Shown in pieces: positions 1-7,329 of a stretch of 64,000 nucleotides of DNA (positions are counted from its first letter, which is position 1; every line of letters starts with the position of its first letter). The notes below the pieces were generated by a model that was given only the letters and a program-made list of their open reading frames with translations, was not told the DNA's origin and ran no database searches. This stretch comes from CAVUAF01 sp963739375 (GTDB lineage: Bacteria; Acidobacteriota; Terriglobia; Terriglobales; Acidobacteriaceae), in assembly GCA_963739375.1 (NCBI GenBank), contig CAVUAF010000018.1, positions 124,001 to 188,000 on the forward strand, in the 5' to 3' direction. The position numbers and the translations under genes are program-made.

Positions 1-390
1 CGGGATCCCCAGGAAGCGCTGGTTCGCGATGCCCGTGACTTCCGCCGCATTGAAGCAGCGCGACCGTACCGTCGCGAGAATACGCACCATGGCGCGCCGG
101 AGCTTCTTTTCCCCCGCGGCGCCCCACACGATCGCCTTTACCTCACCGCCGATCAGGAACAGGTTCCATCCCGCCGCGCGCATCTTCCGATCGACGCCGA
201 AACCGTCGCTCGTCCGCACTGCTCGCCAGCCCGCGGCGTAGCCCTCCGAGGGCAACGCGAGATGCTCCGGAAGCAGCACCCCTTCCTGAATCATCACGCA
301 GCCGACCTGGAGCGTCGGCGAAACCGCGTGCGCCAGGGCCCCATGGCAGCGCGCCAGCTTGGCGTCCAACTGCGCTTCGGCGGAGGTCAT
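1..390 (-). CDS. Hypothetical protein, partial (C-terminus outside window)
   Basis: The frame is open from an ATG at 390 to the window edge, 130 residues without a stop. The protein begins MTSAEAQLDAKLARC and later reads GWNLFLIGGEVKAIVWG followed by a basic stretch (KKLRRAMVRILATVRSRCF). It has no signal peptide or membrane segment, so it is probably cytoplasmic. No strong ribosome binding site is seen before the ATG. It lies downstream of the ABM-domain gene on the same strand, separated by a hairpin. I do not recognise the family. Confidence 0.5.
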   Translation of the reverse strand, partial: MTSAEAQLDAKLARCHGALAHAVSPTLQVGCVMIQEGVLLPEHLALPSEGYAAGWRAVRTSDGFGVDRKMRAAGWNLFLIGGEVKAIVWGAAGEKKLRRAMVRILATVRSRCFNAAEVTGIANQRFLGIP

Positions 391-433
391 GAGTAAACTC
401 TGGGCTTGCGACAAAAGGTGCCTCCTGGTGCCT

Positions 434-460
434 CCGGGAGACGGACCCGCCGTCTCCCGG
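434..460 (-). terminator. Perfect 11-bp stem hairpin
   Basis: CCGGGAGACGG at 434-444 is exactly complementary to 450-460 around a 5-base loop. It lies 10 bases beyond the stop of the ABM-domain gene on the minus strand. No T-run follows directly (a short TTTT comes about 15 bases later), so it may be an attenuating or mRNA-end-protecting hairpin and not a classical intrinsic terminator. Confidence 0.5.
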
Positions 461-469
461 ACGCGGACC

Positions 470-787
470 TTACGCTGCGACTTGCGCCGTCTTGCCGATG
501 GTCGAGCAGATCACGGTCCTGACCTTCACGCGGGGGGTTCCGTCCAGGACCTTCTCCAGGCTCTTCAACACTTTCGGATAAGAAGAGGTATTGTAGGCCT
601 CGAGGTGTTCCGTGGTGTCCCACAGGCTCATCGCGATCACGTCCAGCGAGCCGGGCGTGGCGAACGTGATTTCGTCCTGGAACCCGGGCTGCTGGCGAAG
701 CACTGGAACGATCTCGCTCTCAAGGATTTGCGTGAATTGGGCCAGACCATCGTGCTTCAGACGCACGGATACGCTGCGAGCAAACAT
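470..787 (-). CDS. Small antibiotic-biosynthesis-monooxygenase (ABM) domain protein
   Basis: A 105-residue protein with the size and pattern of ABM/dimeric ferredoxin-like proteins: beta strand MFARSVSVRLK, then FTQILESEIVPVLRQQPGFQDE, then a strand, then SLWDTTEHLEAYNTSSYPKVLKSLEKVL. Such proteins are dimers that act as cofactor-free oxygenases or heme/quinone-handling enzymes; the substrate cannot be told here. The ATG at 787 was chosen because GAGGAGG lies 6 bases upstream; an in-frame TTG two codons earlier is less likely. It appears monocistronic, with a likely promoter at 898-926 and a hairpin after the stop. Confidence 0.75.
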   Translation of the reverse strand: MFARSVSVRLKHDGLAQFTQILESEIVPVLRQQPGFQDEITFATPGSLDVIAMSLWDTTEHLEAYNTSSYPKVLKSLEKVLDGTPRVKVRTVICSTIGKTAQVAA

Positions 788-897
788 AGTCAACCTCCTC
801 AGGTTGTCGCGGTGGACTAAGGGGACGGCGCTTCAGATAGGCTGACTTAGCTCAGAGGATCCGAACAAGCGAAGGAGAAGAGGCTCGCTCTGTCTTG

Positions 898-926
898 ACC
901 GTACGCCTTCACCGGCCGCTTGTCAA
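898..926 (-). promoter_or_regulatory. Candidate sigma-70 promoter for the ABM-domain gene
   Basis: On the minus strand TTGACA (921-926) is followed after 17 bases by TACGGT (898-903). The -35 is perfect and the -10 keeps T1, A2 and T6. It would give a leader of roughly 100 bases before the ATG at 787. Apart from this, nothing recognisable is seen in 788-1095. Confidence 0.4.
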
Positions 927-1095
927 AACACGGGGATGCGGTGCCGTGAGCAGCGCGGTGCGCGGCGCCAGGCATCTCACCAGCCGTCGTGACGGAGGTC
1001 ACTGGGCCCAGCCGGGTGCGGGTCCAGCATGGAACTGACAAATCCGGGTATCGCGGTTCGACGCTCGGAGAGTTGCCTTCGTCGAGGAGCCGCTT

Positions 1096-2316
1096 ATGAG
1101 AATCGCGCCCAAGTTCGCGACTTTGGATGATTACCTGCTGCGGTGCCTTGCCGGGCGGGTCCGTGCTCCGGCCAGGTTGGTTCTGTGGAACGGCAGCGCG
1201 ATCGCATTGTCCGCCGAGCCGCCACTCGCCGAAGTTGCGGTCACGGACCGGCGGGCGCTGCTCCGGTTATTCCTTGATCCGGAAACGAATTTCGGTGAGT
1301 TGTACAGCAGCGGAAGGGTCCTCATTCGCGGTTCCCTGGAGGAACTCTTGACCGCCGCCAGCCGCGCGCGCCATCGCCCGTCCAACTGGTACCGGCGCCT
1401 GATTTCTTGGTGGCTCACTTGGAGGTTCCGGGACAGTGAACGGGGCGCGCGGAACAACATTCATCAGCACTACGACCTGGACACCGAGTTCTTCCGGTTG
1501 TGGCTCGACTCGTCGCTGAATTACTCCTGCGCCTACTACTCTGCGCCCGCGCTCAGCCTGGAGCAGGCACAGTTCGCGAAGATGGACCTGGTCTGCCGGA
1601 AGTTGCGCCTGCAACCGGGCGAATCGGTCGTCGAGGCCGGCTGCGGGTGGGGCGCGCTCGCCCTGCACATGGCCCGCCACTACGGGGTGACGGTCAAGGC
1701 CTTCAATATATCGAGGAGTCAGATTGCGTACGCCCGCGAGTCCGCGCGCCAGGAGTCACTGCAAGGCCGGGTCGAGTTCATCGAAGACGACTACCGCAAC
1801 ATCCAGGGACACTTCGATGTGTTTCTCAGCGTGGGCATGCTGGAGCATGTCGGCCTTGCGCATTACCCGGAGTTGTCGCACGGGATCCAGCGCGCGCTCG
1901 GAACCACGGGGCGCGGGCTGCTGCACTTCATCGGGCGCAACCAGCCGCGTCCGCTCAACAACTGGATTCGCCGGCATATTTTCCCCGGGGCGTATCCTCC
2001 GGCGCTCGGCGAGGTGATGCCGATCTTCGAGCCGGGGGATTACGCGGTCATCGACGTGGAAAACCTGCGCCCGCACTACGAGCGGACGCTCCAATGCTGG
2101 CTGGAGCGCTTCGAGCAGGCGGTCCCGCAGATACGCGAGAAGTCGGACGAAGCGTTTGTCCGCGCCTGGCGTCTCTATCTGGCTGGATCCGCCGCCGCGT
2201 TCCGCACCGGCAGCCTGCAACTCTTTCAGGTGCTGTTTGCCGGCCCGGAGTGCCGCTGGTTGCCGATGAGCCGGGCGGAACTCTACCCGGCGATGCCGGC
2301 ACAGCACGCGGCCTGA
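1096..2316 (+). CDS. cfa: Cyclopropane-fatty-acid synthase family SAM methyltransferase
   Basis: A 406-residue member of the CFA synthase/mycolic acid methyltransferase family, which transfers a carbon from S-adenosylmethionine to a double bond of phospholipid acyl chains. The SAM site VVEAGCGWGALALHMA is near residue 178; SVGMLEHVG near 245 matches the family motif SVGMxEHVG; NYSCAYY before the SAM fold and RRHIFPGAYPP after it are also family hallmarks. The length is typical. GAGGAG lies 6 bases before the ATG. It is followed after 3 bases by a flavoprotein gene, so the two are almost certainly co-transcribed. Whether the product is a cyclopropane or a methyl(ene) branch cannot be decided from the sequence. 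Confidence 0.88.
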   Translation: MRIAPKFATLDDYLLRCLAGRVRAPARLVLWNGSAIALSAEPPLAEVAVTDRRALLRLFLDPETNFGELYSSGRVLIRGSLEELLTAASRARHRPSNWYRRLISWWLTWRFRDSERGARNNIHQHYDLDTEFFRLWLDSSLNYSCAYYSAPALSLEQAQFAKMDLVCRKLRLQPGESVVEAGCGWGALALHMARHYGVTVKAFNISRSQIAYARESARQESLQGRVEFIEDDYRNIQGHFDVFLSVGMLEHVGLAHYPELSHGIQRALGTTGRGLLHFIGRNQPRPLNNWIRRHIFPGAYPPALGEVMPIFEPGDYAVIDVENLRPHYERTLQCWLERFEQAVPQIREKSDEAFVRAWRLYLAGSAAAFRTGSLQLFQVLFAGPECRWLPMSRAELYPAMPAQHAA

Positions 2317-2319
2317 AGT

Positions 2320-3426
2320 ATGGACGCCCACGAGGTCTTGATTGTCGGCGGTGGACCGGCAGGCTCAAGCTGCGCCTGGCAACTGCGCCGCGCCGGCATG
2401 GATGTCGCCATCCTCGACAAAGAGAAGTTTCCGCGCGACAAGGTCTGCGGCGGCTGGATCACACCCCAAGTGGTGCAAGCACTCGACCTGGACCTGGCGG
2501 ACTACGCACGCCACCACACCTTGCAGCCCATTACCGCCTTTCGGACCAGCCAGCTCGGCGGCCCGCAAGTGTGCACGCGCTACCCTCACCCCGTCAGTTA
2601 CGGCATACGGCGCGTGGAATTCGATCACTACCTCCTGCAACGTTCGGGAGCGACACTCTACGAAGGCGAGCCCTTGGCGGCGCTCGAGAAAAGTGATGGC
2701 GGCTGGATGGTCAACGGGCATATCCGGGCCAAGGTCGTGGTCGGCGCCGGCGGACACTTTTGTCCGGTCGCGAAGTGGATGGGCGCGCGGCCCCACGAGG
2801 AAGACATTGTCGCCGCCCAGGAGACGGAGTTTCGCATGACCCCAGCGGAAGCGGCGGCGTGCGCCATCGCGCCGGAAACTCCGGAACTGTTTTTCTGCCC
2901 CGACATGAAAGGCTACGGCTGGTGCTTTCGCAAGGGCGACTTTCTGAATGTCGGCCTGGGCCGGCTGGACCGCCACGCTCTCGGCGATCACGTGGCGCGC
3001 CTGCTGGCGTATCTAAGGCGGGCGGGGAGAATCGGCTTTGATCTGCCGTCGCCCCTGCATGGTCACGCCTACTTGCTGTACCACCACCGTCGGCGTTCCA
3101 TCACGGGAGAACACTGGCTACTGATCGGCGATGCCGCGGGAGTCGCCTCGGCGCAGAGCGGAGAAGGCATTCGCCCGGCGGTGGAGTCGGGGTTGATGGC
3201 GGCCGCGGTGATGGCCGGGGCGCGCGACCGCTATGATCACGCCTCCCTCTCGGCCTATGAGTTGCTCCTGTCCCAGCGACTCGCGCGGACGAAATCCGGC
3301 ATCCTCTCCGCCCTCGGCCAACACCTGCCTGCCGGAGTGGCCGGGGCCCTCGCGCCGGCGCTCATGCGGAGCCGCGTCTTTGCCCGCCAGGTGGTCCTCG
3401 GACAGTGGTTTCTGCGGAGCGGGTGA
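2320..3426 (+). CDS. Geranylgeranyl-reductase-like FAD-dependent oxidoreductase
   Basis: A 368-residue flavoprotein of the geranylgeranyl reductase type. The N-terminus carries the Rossmann FAD motif VGGGPAGSSCAWQLRRAG, then EKFPRDKVCGGW, typical of this family; the second FAD motif GDAAGVASAQSGEGIRPA lies near residue 268. Members reduce double bonds of isoprenoid or archaeal lipid chains. The gene begins 3 bases after the CFA-synthase-like gene, which suggests that both act on the same lipid, perhaps methylenation followed by reduction to a methyl branch; this is inference. A tRNA-Pro fragment starts 10 bases after its stop. Confidence 0.82.
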   Translation: MDAHEVLIVGGGPAGSSCAWQLRRAGMDVAILDKEKFPRDKVCGGWITPQVVQALDLDLADYARHHTLQPITAFRTSQLGGPQVCTRYPHPVSYGIRRVEFDHYLLQRSGATLYEGEPLAALEKSDGGWMVNGHIRAKVVVGAGGHFCPVAKWMGARPHEEDIVAAQETEFRMTPAEAAACAIAPETPELFFCPDMKGYGWCFRKGDFLNVGLGRLDRHALGDHVARLLAYLRRAGRIGFDLPSPLHGHAYLLYHHRRRSITGEHWLLIGDAAGVASAQSGEGIRPAVESGLMAAAVMAGARDRYDHASLSAYELLLSQRLARTKSGILSALGQHLPAGVAGALAPALMRSRVFARQVVLGQWFLRSG

Positions 3427-3436
3427 GACCGGTCGC

Positions 3437-3484
3437 TGGTCGGAGCGACAGGATTTGAACCTGTGACCCCCTGCGCCCAAGGCG
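3437..3484 (-). repeat. tRNA-Pro 3' fragment (att-like copy 1)
   Basis: On the minus strand this reads as the 3' part of tRNA-Pro, from the anticodon-loop end through the T-arm to CCA. It matches the complete tRNA at 60229-60304 with one mismatch in the acceptor stem (CGGAGCG instead of CGGGGCG). The 5' half is absent. The bases beyond the match (ggatttctagccct) resemble those at the equivalent place of copy 2 (ggaattctaaccct), as expected for conserved ends of integrated elements. Confidence 0.8.
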
Positions 3485-3629
3485 GATTTCTAGCCCTGTT
3501 ACTCCCACGGTCAACCAGATCCGGTTGGGAATGGCCGGCTCAAGCCTGCTATGCGATGCGGGTCTGGCTCCGGGCGCCCGTTTTCACGCGCAATCCGCGT
3601 ACGGCCGAAATCGGGCGAAGTGTTCTCTC

Positions 3630-3664
3630 TTGCACAGACGCTCGCGCCGCACCTGGCTAACATG
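3630..3664 (+). promoter_or_regulatory. Repeated upstream motif TTGCACAGACGC...TAACATG (copy 1)
   Basis: TTGCACAGACGC (3630-3641) is followed after 16 bases by TAACATG (3658-3664), 58 bases before the start of the glutamine-rich gene. The same two blocks with 17 bases between them occur at 7179-7214. The spacing is too long for an ordinary sigma-70 promoter; it may be an alternative promoter or a leader element. Confidence 0.3.
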
Positions 3665-3722
3665 ACGAGCAGGGCCGTGTGTCAGCGGACCGACCTTCGC
3701 GATGAAGAGGAGCGCAGATCTA

Positions 3723-5174
3723 ATGAAGCCACTTGGAGTTCTCAGCACCGCATTCTTGTTCATGCTTCTTGGGACCGCAGCTCCGGTAGGCGTACAGCAG
3801 GGGCAGCAGGACGAAAAGCAGAAGCAGGCTGACAAACAGGAAAAACAGGCCAAACCGGACCAACATCCAGGTAAGCAGCAGGAACCGAAGGCCGCACCGC
3901 AAGCTCGGCCTGAACAGCAGCCGCAGGCACCGCAGCAGGCGCAGCAGCAACAGCGCGCACAGCAGCAGCAGCAACAGCGCGCACAGCAGCAGCAGCAACA
4001 GCAGGTGCAGCAGAAGCAGCAGCAACAGCAGGTGCAGCAGAAGCAGCAGCAACAGCAGGTGCAGCAGAAGCAGCAGGCGAATCAGCAACGGCAAGACCAG
4101 CAACAGCAGGTCCAGCAGCAACAGCAGGCGCAGCAGCAACAGCGTGCGCAGCAGCAACAGCAGGTGCAGCAGAAGCAGCAGGCGAATCAGCAGCGGCAGG
4201 ATCAGCAACAGCAAGTACAGCAGCAACAGCAGGCGCAGCAGCAACAGCGTGCGCAGCAGCAACAGCAGGTGCAGAAGGCCCAGCAGGCCAATCAGCAGCG
4301 GCAGGATCAGCAACAGCAGGCGCAGCAGAAGCAGCAGGCGCAGCAGCAACAGCGTGCGCAGCAGCAACAGCAGGTGCAGCAGAAGCAGCAGGTGAATCAG
4401 CAGCGGCAGGATCAGCAACAGCAAGTACAGCAGCAACAGCAGGCGCAGCAGCAACAGCGTGCGCAGCAGCAACAGCAGGTACAGCAGAAGCAGCAGGTGC
4501 AACAGCAGGTACAGCAGAAGCAGCAGGCGCAACAGCAGGCGCAGCAGAAGCAGCAGGCGAATCAGCAGCCGGCGCGTCTCCCACAAGAGCGTCAGCAGCA
4601 GCTGATCGCCGAGCAGCAGCAGCGGGTGGTCCAGTATCGTCAACACCTGGACCAGCAGCAGGGTCGCGGGCAACAGTACACGGCACAGCTACAGCAGCAA
4701 AACCGTATGGCGGAATACCGCTACCAGCAGCAGTATGTAGCGCGCCTCCGTCAGCAGCAGCTGGCTCTGCAGCGCGCGCACGACTACTCCAACGATCCGT
4801 ACTTCTATAGCGCCCCGATCTATCGTTACAATCGCGGCGGCACCTACTACGAAATCAATCAATACGGCGCGAACGCGCTCCGCCGGGCCGTGAACTACGG
4901 GTATGAGCAAGGCTTCCGCGCCGGGCAGGCAGCACGGCAGGACCGCTGGTCGTCCGGCTATCAGGACTCGTATGCCTATCAGGACGCGAACTACGGGTAT
5001 GACGGCTACTACGGTGATCAGGACGCCTACAACTATTACTTTCGCGAGGGCTTCCGGCGGGGCTATGAAGACGGCTACAACAGCCGCTATCAATATGGGA
5101 GTTACTCGAACGGCTCCTACCGCATCCTGGGGGACGTTTTCTCGCTGATTCTGGACTTCAAGTCGCTGCGCTAA
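3723..5174 (+). CDS. Secreted glutamine-rich repeat protein
   Basis: A 483-residue protein with a signal peptide (MKPLGVLSTAFLFMLLGTAAP), a Lys/Gln-rich linker, a region of about 220 residues made almost only of Gln, Ala, Val, Lys and Arg, and a folded-looking C-terminal part rich in Tyr and Gly. That part carries two related motifs, YGYEQGFRAGQAARQDR and YYFREGFRRGYEDGY. The ATG at 3723 is preferred over that at 3702 because AGAGGAG lies 9 bases upstream and the signal peptide then starts cleanly. I do not know the function; a surface or periplasmic scaffold is a guess. An OmpA-type gene follows after 50 bases and may be co-expressed. Confidence 0.75.
   Translation: MKPLGVLSTAFLFMLLGTAAPVGVQQGQQDEKQKQADKQEKQAKPDQHPGKQQEPKAAPQARPEQQPQAPQQAQQQQRAQQQQQQRAQQQQQQQVQQKQQQQQVQQKQQQQQVQQKQQANQQRQDQQQQVQQQQQAQQQQRAQQQQQVQQKQQANQQRQDQQQQVQQQQQAQQQQRAQQQQQVQKAQQANQQRQDQQQQAQQKQQAQQQQRAQQQQQVQQKQQVNQQRQDQQQQVQQQQQAQQQQRAQQQQQVQQKQQVQQQVQQKQQAQQQAQQKQQANQQPARLPQERQQQLIAEQQQRVVQYRQHLDQQQGRGQQYTAQLQQQNRMAEYRYQQQYVARLRQQQLALQRAHDYSNDPYFYSAPIYRYNRGGTYYEINQYGANALRRAVNYGYEQGFRAGQAARQDRWSSGYQDSYAYQDANYGYDGYYGDQDAYNYYFREGFRRGYEDGYNSRYQYGSYSNGSYRILGDVFSLILDFKSLR
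4080..4499 (+). repeat. Four tandem 105-bp coding repeats
   Basis: Units at 4080-4184, 4185-4289, 4290-4394 and 4395-4499 each encode 35 residues beginning NQQRQDQQQQ. Units differ at a few codons (VQQKQQA, VQKAQQA, VQQKQQV). The array sits in shorter QQQQRA and QQQQQV repeats on both sides, so slippage and recombination should make this segment variable between strains. Confidence 0.9.
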
Positions 5175-5224
5175 CGGCAACGCTGGCAAGCAGCGACACC
5201 AAGTCCGTCGAAGGAGACTGAGAA

Positions 5225-6856
5225 ATGAAGATCGCAAGAACTTTCGTGGCAGCTCTGATGGTTTGCGGAGTGTCCGCACTGGCTATGCCGCCGCCGGCGG
5301 CGCCGGCGCAAAACAGTTACGCCAACCAGGCGATGCAACAGCACACAACGATGACGGTCGAGCCCATGGCTCAGACGCCCACGTACCGGGTGACGGTAAT
5401 CAGCCGGACGGTCCAGGCGGTGAACTATCGCCATCGCAGCGGAGCGACGAAACTGGGATTCCAGGGCACGGAGTTGATGCCCGGAGCCCACGCCGAAGCC
5501 AAGGTGGAAAGCAAGAAGGGCTACATTGAAATCGAGGTCGAATTTCATGGACTCGACAAACCCACCAGTTTCGGCAGTGAGTATCTGACCTACATCCTGT
5601 GGGCCATCACGCCCGAGGGACGGTCCGTGAACCTGGGCGAATTACTGGTGAGTGACAAGAGCAGCAAACTGGATGTCACCACCGACCTTCAGGCATTCGC
5701 GTTGATCGTCACCGCGGAACCTTATTATGCCGTGCGGCGTCCCAGCAACGTGGTCGTGCTCGAGAATGTGGTTCGCGAAGACACGATGGGAACCACCGAG
5801 GCAGTGAATGCCAAGTATGAGCTTCTCGAGCGGGGTGGCTACATCCCCACGGGCTACAAATTCGACCCGGTCATCCTCACTGCCAAGTTGCCGTTGGAAT
5901 TCTTTGAAGCGCGCAACGCGGTGCGCATCGCTCAGTCAGCGGGGGCGGAGAAGTACGCCACGTCCAGCTATGCGCATGCGGTCAGCTTGATGAACCAGGC
6001 GGATGGATACGCTACCAGGAAAAACATCGACAAGAAGTCGCTGATTGGAACCTCGCGCGAAGCGGTGCAGACGGCGGAAGACGCCCGCGAGATTTCGGTC
6101 AAGCGCATGGAAGCGGAGCGCATCGGCGCCGCATCCATGGCGGCAGCCGAGCGGGAAGCGAAAGCCAAGGCGCAGACCAGGAGCGCCGAAGCGGACACCG
6201 CCGACGCCATGCGCGCCCGGGACGAGGCCGAGCGCCAGAAGCGCCAGGCCCAGGCTGATGTTCTCCAGCAACAACAGGCTGCGCAGGCTGAAGCGGAGCG
6301 GACTCGCGCCGCTGCCGCAGCTGCCGCCGCCTCCGCGGATGAGCAGCTCCAGCGGACTCGCGCCGCCGCCGCAGCTGCCGCCGCCGCCGCGGACGAGCAA
6401 CTCCAGCAAGCCCAGCGTGAAAAGAAGGAACTTCGCGCCCAATTGCTGCTGCAATTCAACACCATCCTCGAGACTCACGACACCGCTCGCGGGCTGGTCG
6501 TCAACATGTCTGACGTTCTCTTCGACACCGGTAAGCACACACTGCGTCCGGTGGCGCGTGAAAAGCTGGCCAAGATCAGCGGCATCATGCTCGCCTATCC
6601 CGGGCTCAAGCTGGGAATCGAAGGTAACACCGACAGCGTTGGCGGCGATGCCTACAACCAGGGCCTCTCGGAGAGACGTGCGGAATCAGTCCGAGGCTAT
6701 CTGGCGGAGCAAGGGATTCCTGGGTCCTCGATGACCGCAGTGGGCTTCGGCAAAACCCGACCCATTGCGTCCAACGACACCGCCGAAGGCCGTCAGCAGA
6801 ATCGACGTGTCGAGTTGGTAGTATCTGGCGAAGTGATCGGCACCACGATTCGGTGA
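5225..6856 (+). CDS. OmpA-family peptidoglycan-binding protein with DUF4398-like and coiled-coil regions
   Basis: A 543-residue exported protein. After a signal peptide (about residues 1-30) comes a beta-rich domain of about 170 residues, a helical segment resembling DUF4398 (ARNAVRIAQSAGAEKYATSSYAHAVSL is its start), an Ala/Glu/Arg-rich coiled coil, and a C-terminal OmpA domain from about residue 430 with DVLFDTGKHTLRP, NTDSVGG, LSERRAESVRGYL and GRQQNRRVEL, the residues that bind peptidoglycan. It probably anchors the envelope to the cell wall. GGAGACTGAGAA precedes the ATG. The Gln-rich gene is upstream on the same strand and a good terminator follows. Confidence 0.85.
   Translation: MKIARTFVAALMVCGVSALAMPPPAAPAQNSYANQAMQQHTTMTVEPMAQTPTYRVTVISRTVQAVNYRHRSGATKLGFQGTELMPGAHAEAKVESKKGYIEIEVEFHGLDKPTSFGSEYLTYILWAITPEGRSVNLGELLVSDKSSKLDVTTDLQAFALIVTAEPYYAVRRPSNVVVLENVVREDTMGTTEAVNAKYELLERGGYIPTGYKFDPVILTAKLPLEFFEARNAVRIAQSAGAEKYATSSYAHAVSLMNQADGYATRKNIDKKSLIGTSREAVQTAEDAREISVKRMEAERIGAASMAAAEREAKAKAQTRSAEADTADAMRARDEAERQKRQAQADVLQQQQAAQAEAERTRAAAAAAAASADEQLQRTRAAAAAAAAAADEQLQQAQREKKELRAQLLLQFNTILETHDTARGLVVNMSDVLFDTGKHTLRPVAREKLAKISGIMLAYPGLKLGIEGNTDSVGGDAYNQGLSERRAESVRGYLAEQGIPGSSMTAVGFGKTRPIASNDTAEGRQQNRRVELVVSGEVIGTTIR
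6299..6406 (+). repeat. 54-bp tandem duplication inside the OmpA-type gene
   Basis: Units 6299-6352 and 6353-6406 are nearly identical and encode RTRAAAAAAAASADEQLQ and RTRAAAAAAAAAADEQLQ. The duplication lengthens the helical linker by exactly 18 residues and keeps the frame. Confidence 0.85.
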
Positions 6857-6929
6857 GCTGCGGATGCAACCCACCACACTTCCCCAGCCTCGGTAACCGA
6901 AGCGCTACCACGCCTCGGTAATCGGACCG

Positions 6930-6966
6930 AGAGCCGGCCGCTGACGGGCCGGCTCTTCGTTTCTTT
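6930..6966 (+). terminator. Intrinsic terminator after the OmpA-type gene
   Basis: AGAGCCGGCC (6930-6939) pairs perfectly with 6947-6956 around a 7-base loop and is followed by the T-rich tail tcgtttcttt. It ends the Gln-rich/OmpA transcription unit. Confidence 0.8.
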
Positions 6967-7178
6967 GCCCTCGGTCACGCGCGAGGATTTTATGAAGCAT
7001 CCAGTGAGAACCCTTCTGTACGAGTTCTTCGTGGAGCCCATTCTTGAGTTCTGGCAGCGATTGTGGGTGAGGCTCCGTTGGTTGTAACTGCAGACGATCT
7101 ACACACTCTGCCAAGAGGCAGCCAGGGCTGCCGAGGCGGCCCTGGGTGGCAGGTCAGACGTCCACGGGGTGTGCTGTT

Positions 7179-7288
7179 TTGCACAGACGCCCCCAGCTTC
7201 TCCTGAGTAACATGCCGGAGTAAGGCTAAGTGTTTCTGGCAACCAGCCTTTAGCGCTGAAAAGGTGCGCCGCCTCAGGGGGGCGCACC
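7179..7288 (+). promoter_or_regulatory. Leader region of the ABC-exporter operon: repeated motif and hairpin
   Basis: The gene-free stretch 6967-7329 holds a second copy of TTGCACAGACGC (7179-7190) with TAACATG (7208-7214), and further on a hairpin GGTGCGCC (7263-7270) with GGCGCACC (7281-7288). The order suggests a promoter or leader upstream of the exporter gene, but no experimentally known element is recognised. Confidence 0.3.
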
Positions 7289-7329
7289 ATCGCTGACGCC
7301 ACCCATAGGGCAGTGGCGATCACGCTTAA

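Noticed and set aside
29..241. Plus-strand frame of 70 codons at the left edge
   Set aside because: It lies opposite a longer minus-strand frame with better composition and has no ribosome site.
847..1041. Minus-strand frame of 64 codons between the ABM and CFA-synthase-like genes
   Set aside because: No ribosome site or recognisable composition; it overlaps the likely ABM promoter.
3437..3500. A functional tRNA at the first tRNA-Pro-like site
   Set aside because: The 5' half (acceptor 5' strand, D-arm, anticodon stem 5' strand) is missing, so no cloverleaf can form; the same holds at 21395.
4080..4499. CRISPR-like regular repeats
   Set aside because: Units are contiguous without spacers, are in frame, and lie inside a coding gene.
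3720..4686. Long minus-strand frames of Leu/Arg and Ala/Val repeats opposite the Gln-rich gene
   Set aside because: They are only the complements of CAG-type codon repeats; the plus strand has the signal peptide, ribosome site and folded C-terminus.
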